Source of the DNA: Delphinus delphis
Taxonomy: Eukaryota > Chordata > Mammalia > Artiodactyla > Delphinidae
DNA length: 64,000 nucleotides
Direction: 5' to 3'
Assembly: GCF_949987515.2 (NCBI RefSeq)
Contig: NC_082694.2
Coordinates: forward strand, 42,804,451 to 42,868,450
Part shown: one piece after another, positions 57,637-64,000 of the stretch
Position numbering within the stretch: the first letter of the stretch is position 1
Layout of the letters: each line of letters starts with the position of its first letter
Position numbers and translations under genes: made by a program
The notes under the pieces: model-generated
Told to the model about the DNA's origin: nothing
Database searches by the model: none
The model's input: the letters and a program-made list of their open reading frames with translations, nothing else

Positions 57637-58998
57637 TGTTTATAGCACACTTATTTTTCTTTTGCTTTGCTCCTTCCAGTGTTTTCCCAGCCTGCTTGTC
57701 TTGTGCTATTAAATGGACATCAGATATCACTGGAATGGATGGTCATTCTCTTTTTCCAAAAATAGCTGATCATTTGTACAGTATTAAGTCCCCCAAACTG
57801 GAAGCTTCTAAGTCAGAAATTCATGTCCACTCTGCATATTCTTAATTTCTTTGAATGTGGAAATATACTTCTAATTATGAAAAAAATATCCCTTTATGTG
57901 TAATTTTTAAAAATACCTACTGGTGTTTCCTAGGCATAGTTGCCCTGCTGGTGAGTATTGGATCATTCTGGTCCGTTTTTTTGCTGAAAAATATTTTAGA
58001 AATTCAATAACTTTTTGTTCTGAAGACTGATGTTTAAAAGATAAGATGCTTTTGAATGCTTCTAAATTTTATCTTGTTTTGAACTTATGACAAAGAACAT
58101 TCTCTAAGAGCTCAGTGTTACCTGTGAAGAATGCTCTGGAGCTTTCAGCTACCCTCTGTTATAGAAGTAGGGAAATTTGCATCTGTCTGAGTGGATGATT
58201 TTGTTATTGAAGTTAATCCTGTAGTGGAACCATTGTGATGCTGCTTTATCCAGCATTACAAATTCTAGTTTAATGGACTAGAAATACATTTACTACAGGA
58301 AAGAGTAGTTCTGTCTCTTTGATCCTGAATTAATCATAGAGCAGTTTCTTGTGTGCTGAATCGGCACTTGTTACTAGTACGGATCCCCATCTAAGTTGGC
58401 ATTTCATCTACTCCACTCCCTTCCCTTGACAGAATACTATGACTGTACTCCATAGTGTAAATTGATAAGAATAACGGGGAATGAGCTTGCCTGGTATGCT
58501 ACAATGACAAAAATGAATTGCTTCATCATCAGGAATGATGATGTGGTGTCGAGTTCCCAACCATGTGTTTTTCTTGTGACATTTTGCAACAGTTGGCTTA
58601 TCGCTAAGTTGTATTTTTTATAATGTAGTGCTACTGGAAATTATTTTCTGTAATTCAAATTTGCCATGCATGGTAAGGAGACAGAGGGACCTTTTGGAAA
58701 AGGGAAACTTTTGGCAGAAGTGGGAAACTTGTTTTGACTTTCACACTAAGCTTTTTTAATGTGAAATAAAGTCAGCATGGACATGGTAAGATTGACTAGT
58801 CAGCATGGACATGAATGAGGATCGAATCCCCTCATTAGAAGGGATTTTTCACATAACTGTGTAACACAATACCACATTTCCTGCCTGTGTTATGCCACAC
58901 TGGAAACAAAACCCTCACTCAGTTTCATGATTTGTGAAACATGGTGTTCATGCTGCCCAACACTTTTAACAAGTCCCTTTTTATCATACTTTGGAACC
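57637..58998. other. Unassigned sequence
   Basis: No transposable element recognised. The plus-strand frame 57636-57845 lacks any domain. Confidence 0.45.
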
Positions 58999-59000
58999 TT

Positions 59001-59048
59001 CACTCTCTTCTGATTTCCACCTTTCACTCTCTTCTGATTTCCACCCTT
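59001..59048. repeat. 24-bp tandem duplication
   Basis: The unit 'cactctcttctgatttccac' plus 4 bp is repeated twice at 59001 and 59025. On the minus strand it appears as a doubled 8-residue unit in a chance 82-codon frame. Confidence 0.9.
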
Positions 59049-59210
59049 AAAGTCACACATGAATTCTTGCTCTCTGCCTGGCCTGTTTGGACTGGTGATG
59101 CATTTGGATGTTGGACCTAGGCTTTTAAATTTTGGCATTCAGTTTATCTAAGTCAGCTTGTTGCATTACAACTCCTGACTGTAATGAATCCCCCAGGCTA
59201 GAACTTCTTG

Positions 59211-59322
59211 ACCTCAGATTCCTGTTAGTCTTGGAGGAGGAATTGGACACAATCTGATCTCTACAGACCTCAGATTCCTGTTAGTCTTGGAGGAGGAATT
59301 GGACACAGTCTGATCTCTAGAG
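59211..59322. repeat. 56-bp tandem duplication
   Basis: Two adjacent 56-bp units, each starting 'acctcagattcctgttagtc', at 59211-59266 and 59267-59322. They differ at only two or three positions, so the duplication is recent compared with the fossil repeats around it. Confidence 0.93.
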
Positions 59323-60084
59323 ACTATTGACCTTTTGCTTGTCTTGAGTTAATGGCTAAAGCTCAAGAAATGAAGCACTTACATTTGATCTTGGTATGAT
59401 CTCTTTAGGTAGAGCTCTACCAGGAGCTTTAGGTTGCATTCCTGGCCCTACTGATGTGAAACCCAGTGAGATGAATTACTTTTCAGAGCCTGTCTAGGCC
59501 TCCTAAAAATGAAAAGCAATGTGTGTGATGAAAAGATGAGCATAACTTCTGGGGATTTTAAGCTTCATGATGATTTAATAGCAAATCATTGTAAATTCAC
59601 CAGACTTGACTTTCCCAATAAACATTTACTTTAAAGGAGAGAACTGTTTCTAAATGTTGTAGGTAGCTGCTCTTTTCTAGTTGCTAAAGTCTTAGTTTAC
59701 TATCTCACCCTGCCCCAGTCCAAACTTAGAGCTAGGGGCAGGGATATAGGGTGTTCCTATTCAAGTGTGTGAACCTAGTGGGTCTCAAAGTCACGTCTAC
59801 TTGGAAGCTGGCTCTGGAAGCGACAGTGGGAAAGGGAATTCTTACTATCACATCCACCTTTAATTTTGGAGATGCTACCTCCAAAAAAGCCAGATACCTC
59901 ATGAGAGTGAGATCTGGCCTAGAATAATCGCGGTGAGCCAAAAGCTTAGCTCACACCGGGTCCTGCTGCCTAGGCTTAAGCCAACAGAAGCACTTCATGT
60001 GGTTAGCAGGTACATCAGTGCCTATAATTATAGGACCTAAAAATTCACAGCACCTGAGGTCAATTTTCATTTGTTTGTTTTAAA
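59323..60084. other. Unassigned sequence
   Basis: No repeat recognised. A 69-codon minus-strand frame (59941-59732) has no domain I recognise. Confidence 0.4.
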
Positions 60085-60335
60085 TCTAATATTTAACTGA
60101 GCACTTAACTATGCCAGGTGCTGTCTTAGTCTCTTTGCATATATTATCATGTTTAATGTTTACAGCTGAGTTGCTGTGTTTGCTTTATCCTCTTTACATG
60201 TGAGGAGATCCAGGCTTAGAAATGTCATATAACCAGTTAAAAGTTCATCTGAGTATTACCTGATGGAACTAGTATTTGATCCAAGGGTTGTCTGACTTCA
60301 GAGGCCAGGTTCTTAACCACTGTGTGATTCTGTAC
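60085..60335 (-). repeat. MIR, nearly full length, minus strand
   Basis: 'actgagcacttaactatgccaggtgctgtcttag', 'ctttatcctctttacatgtgaggagatccaggc', 'aatgtcatataaccagtt' and 'ttcttaaccactgtgtgat' are the reversed MIR in order. Confidence 0.85.
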
Positions 60336-61640
60336 ACCAGGAAGAGCTAAGGAGGCCTCCTCTAAAATGGCATGTGAAAAAAAAAGAGCTCACTTGGATA
60401 AGCTGGCATCAAAGTATTTCAGTTATCCTTTAGAACGTGTTTAAAACATTGAAGACTACCTTCAGAGATTTCTGGTGACAATATGCCATCACCTGTGGTG
60501 TTGGTCCTTAGTCACAGTTTCAGGGAACTTGAGAGGCTGTGTCCCATCCCTTCATCCTTTACGTGTTCCTGGAATAGTCTTCATCCAAACCTAATCTCCA
60601 AGCTATCTGGCTCAAATATTGGCAGCATTGCCCTAGTGATGGTTGGCACTCCACTGAATATAGCACATTTTATCTTCTACGTTGACCCACCAAACTCTGT
60701 CATTCTATGGATCAATAAGACCTTCTCTTACCACATGCTATCAAGATATCAGGTATCTAGATTCAGTTATTCTGGTTTTGACATTCTGAGTGGTCAGTGA
60801 CTGGAAGTATACAAACTGGGCACTCGCTAATGAGAGAGCCTTGGGTAATAGCATGGAGTTTCTATAAGATTTACTCATTATTTCTCACTGTGCCTCCATT
60901 CAGAAAACTTACTTTCAAGGAAATTCAACCTTTTATTCCTGATATCTCTGGATTGATACCTCATCAGCCTGTTAGTATGTGGGAAACTATTGCTTGATCA
61001 GAAGTTATTTCCAGTATGCAAAGAGGAAGCTGAAAGTGTAAACTAGCGGGTAAGATGACTTGCGTCCATGGCTTCTCGGTGGGATGCCCTGCAACCACGT
61101 AGAGACTCTCTCTGTTTTTAATGTGGGCACAGATACTGCCCACCCACGTAGAAAGCTGAAGGCTCCTTTGTCTCCATCACATATTCTCTCCTTGTTTAGG
61201 TAAGAGAACACAAACATTGGGCACATTTGTCATGGCTCTCTCTACTTATATCCATGAGGGTGATGGCTAATCAATCGTAGTACTGTATCACCCTGAACTT
61301 GGCTGTAACCTCTCATTCTTCACCACCGCACATTCTTCATCTATCGCTTCTAGCAAGTGATAGGCATTAGCATGTAAGATGAAACCTCCTTGCCATTGCT
61401 TGCTGTGTTAGATCGACGACATAGATGTGGCTGTCTGCCTTGGTCTTTATTTCAGTTTTGCTATCTCAGTCTAGCTCTTCTGTTTCACTTGCGGCAGCTC
61501 CATCTCGTTTCCCTTCCAGATTCCGGGTATACTCTTCATCAAGTGGATTTCAGTGGCCAGGCCCCTTTCTCCCAATTATCTGGAGTTGTAATCAGAGGTC
61601 TGGTAGCCACTACACATGTCTCCCGGACTAAATAGATTTT
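60336..61640. other. Unassigned, moderately GC region with several open frames
   Basis: Base composition is less AT-biased than the surroundings, and there are 60-105-codon frames on both strands (plus: 60483-60800, 60797-60997, 61390-61635; minus: 61226-61005). None shows a domain, catalytic motif, signal peptide or consistent single-frame chain that I recognise. It could be a decayed processed pseudogene, an unrecognised LTR-element interior, or simply unique sequence. Confidence 0.35.
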
Positions 61641-63130
61641 ATAGTAAAAAAATCATTTTCATCAACTCATAGTGTGACTAAAACTATAAATAAAATGAAA
61701 GAGAAAAAGATATTTCATGAATTTAGAATGAGAGCAAAATAAGAGTGAACATCAAAGCTAATCAAGAGAAAAATGAATGAGAATGTCATGATGGGCTATT
61801 GCTAATGTGTCTTCTTTCTTTTATTCATAAAATAATAATTATTATATAGTATAATTAATCCCTAACCAAAAAGAATCTTCCATTAAACAATAAACTTTTT
61901 CCCAAGTAGCTTTATTTCCTCTCTATCTCACTGGAAGAAATGGTTAGGAGAGAGAGTGTAAAGGCTGAAGTAATAAAAAGATTTAAATTTCCTTTAGTAA
62001 GTTACTCTGTGATTGTTTTCACTGTTTCGCTCAAATAAATAGGCTCAGGCATTCTATCCAAATCTTTTCACTATGCAGGTAGGCCCCCAAACATCTATGT
62101 TGCCTAAACTTTACTTTCAATATTTCTTGTTTTCATAGATACAAAGGAAATCAAAAGAAGTCTTTCACTGAATCTTTCGATGTATTTTTTTAGGAAATTT
62201 CCTTAGAAAAATATACTATCTCAATGATGTTTCATGTCTTGGCTGTTTGGATGAAAAGTCAACTGGAAAAAAAACTATTTTGTTGTGATCTTTTAGAAGT
62301 ACATATTGTTGTGCACTCCTCCTGGCAGATTCTTTCTGTTTCAATGAATTTAATTTGTGCATTAGAAAATATTTCTCAAAATTAGGCTCAAAACCAGTCA
62401 GACCAAAATGATTGGATCTTAGACTTGAGACATGTGAAAATTTGCTTGAAAGAAACACTATAAAAATGTATGCCTATTTCAAATCTAATGGCTTTTACAT
62501 AAACAGATATGTTATTTATCAAGTAAAATTTATCTAAATTCTTTTTTCATAAAGTGACTTTAAAAATGGTGTACATAGGTTATGATTTAGGTTACAGGAA
62601 CTCAAGTCTGTTTTTTATTTCATTCTATCATTTTATTTATAGTCTATAAACAAAGACTAATTTGACTTTGATTAAATCTAAGAATGCTAAAAGTGTCAGA
62701 TGAAGGCTACTCCTTAATCACTTGATTAAATTATTGAAGAAACATTCTGGTGTCTCTTTAATCACAGAAGAAACACATCACTCATTAAGAAGCAAAAGAA
62801 GGCAGAAACAAGGTTGGGAAGTAGAATAAATTTTTCTTGTGGCAATAACAATTTTAGCAGGTTAAAACTGCATTGTATAAATTTACTACTTGTATTATGC
62901 CACTGATGTAATGTTTGTGTATGTATATGTTCATGTTATGCATTATTTAGTTAACATATAAGGCTCTAATTGAGCCTATTTACAGGAACTTTTGTTCTTT
63001 TCATTACTTATTTTTATGGAAAAAGAACAGTAGTTTCAAAAGAAGTGAAAAATAGTATCATGGCTCTTAGTAACCTAAATATACCCATTTTTTCGGCTCT
63101 CTCTGCTTATTAGGATTCTAACAAGGTTAA
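61641..63130. other. Unassigned AT-rich sequence
   Basis: About 1.5 kb with no recognised repeat or coding block. Confidence 0.5.
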
Positions 63131-63134
63131 AATG

Positions 63135-63745
63135 TAACCTGTTAAGCAACCAAGATGTCTTTCAGTAGATGAATGGATAGATAAACTGTGGTACTTCCAG
63201 ACAACGGAATATTATTTGCACTAAAAGAAAATGAGCTAAATAAAAAGCCATGAAAAGGCATGGAAGAATCTTAAATGCATATTATTAAGTGAAAGATGTC
63301 AATCTTTATAGGCTGCATACTGTGTGATTCCAACTATAGGACATTCTGCAAAAGGCAAAACTCTGGAGACAGTAAAAAGATCCGAGGTTGACAGAGGTCA
63401 GGAAGGAGGGAGAGATGAATAGACATAGCACAGAGGATTTTTAGAGCAGTGACACTATTCTGCATGATACGACAATGGTAGATGAATGTCATTATACTTT
63501 TGTCTAAAGCTATAGAGTGTACACCAAGAGTGAACCTTAATGTAAACTGTGGATTTTGAGTGATAATGGTGTGTCAGTGTAGGTTCATCAATTGCAGCAG
63601 ATGTACATTTCTTGTGGGTTATGTTGATAGTGGGGTGTGCTGTGCATGTGCAGGATCAGGGAGTATATGGGAACTCTCTGTACTTTCTGCTCAGTTTTTC
63701 TGGGAACCTAAAACTGTTCTAAAAAATGAAGTCTAAAAGAAAAAA
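63135..63745 (+). pseudogene. Old L1 3' end, plus strand
   Basis: ORF2-end blocks ('tctttcagtagatgaatggatag', 'cttccagacaacggaatattatttgc', 'tgtgtgattccaactatagg') are followed by an L1M 3'UTR ending 'ctcagtttttctgggaacctaaaactgttctaaaaaatgaagtc' and an A-rich tail. No frame survives. Confidence 0.82.
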
Positions 63746-64000
63746 AATATACATAATCAGTTAATATTGTTATACTTAGGAAGACTAGGCATAGTTACAT
63801 TGATTATATTTTTAGAAACAATTGTCTGGACCTGTGGTTCATCAAAGAATTGTTTCCTCATTTGTGAACTCATTTATGGACAAAGAATAAACATTGTTAC
63901 ATTATTTATAACTTAATAAGCCATTTATGTAGAAATGAATACTATTTCCAAAAATAGCTATACACCTATGTATAGTTATAGATCAGTTAACACAAAATTT
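63746..64000. other. Unassigned window end
   Basis: AT-rich with no recognised feature. Confidence 0.5.

Noticed and set aside
1..64000. CRISPR array, operon, phage, plasmid or other prokaryotic system
   Set aside because: Composition, SINEs, LINEs, LTRs and microsatellites show a mammalian nuclear locus; no regularly spaced repeats or bacterial gene organisation occur.

Overview
The window is mammalian nuclear DNA with no recognisable protein-coding gene, exon, RNA gene, CpG-island promoter or operon-like layout. It is AT-rich intergenic or intronic sequence built mostly from transposable elements. Eleven tRNA-Glu-derived SINEs of the cetartiodactyl CHR superfamily point to a whale or dolphin: the short, GC-rich form ending in a 'cgtaccgc' tail recurs in five well-kept copies. 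I saw no ruminant BovB or Bov-A2 elements. All assignments come from reading the sequence, not from a database search.

Layout. 0-1.7 kb holds L1 pieces in minus orientation (5'UTR, ORF1 and 3'-end fragments). 1.7-11.4 kb is mostly unique sequence with old MIR and L2 fragments and the first SINEs. 11.5-17.1 kb holds two very old L1 relics on the plus strand and a MIR split by a SINE. 18.6-26.1 kb is a head-to-tail cluster of HAL1/L1M-type elements on the plus strand, interrupted by three SINEs and one LTR. 26.1-36.2 kb has L2 pieces, an old minus-strand L1, SINEs with clean target-site duplications and a 260-bp hAT element with a perfect 8-bp duplication. 37.8-43.2 kb is the most structured region: a nearly complete but inactivated L1 (minus strand; ORF2 about 3.8 kb with an intact FADD motif) inserted inside an older L1 that is 5'-inverted. 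44.8-48 kb contains a SINE, an L2, an old L1 split by a SINE, and an LTR. 50.4-56.4 kb has hAT and Tigger fossils and an L2 split by a second 5'-inverted L1 and by a further L1 end. 56.4-64 kb is poor in repeats apart from MER5A-, MER20- and MIR-like pieces and a terminal L1 3' end; it has two short tandem duplications and one unassigned stretch.

The only sequences that once encoded proteins are the retrotransposon ORFs, and every one carries stops, frameshifts or deletions. I found no new functional system. What can be recovered is a layered insertion history: nested elements, matching target-site duplications and two inversions at L1 insertions. Stretches for which I see nothing are listed explicitly; some could hold conserved non-coding elements that a single sequence cannot reveal.
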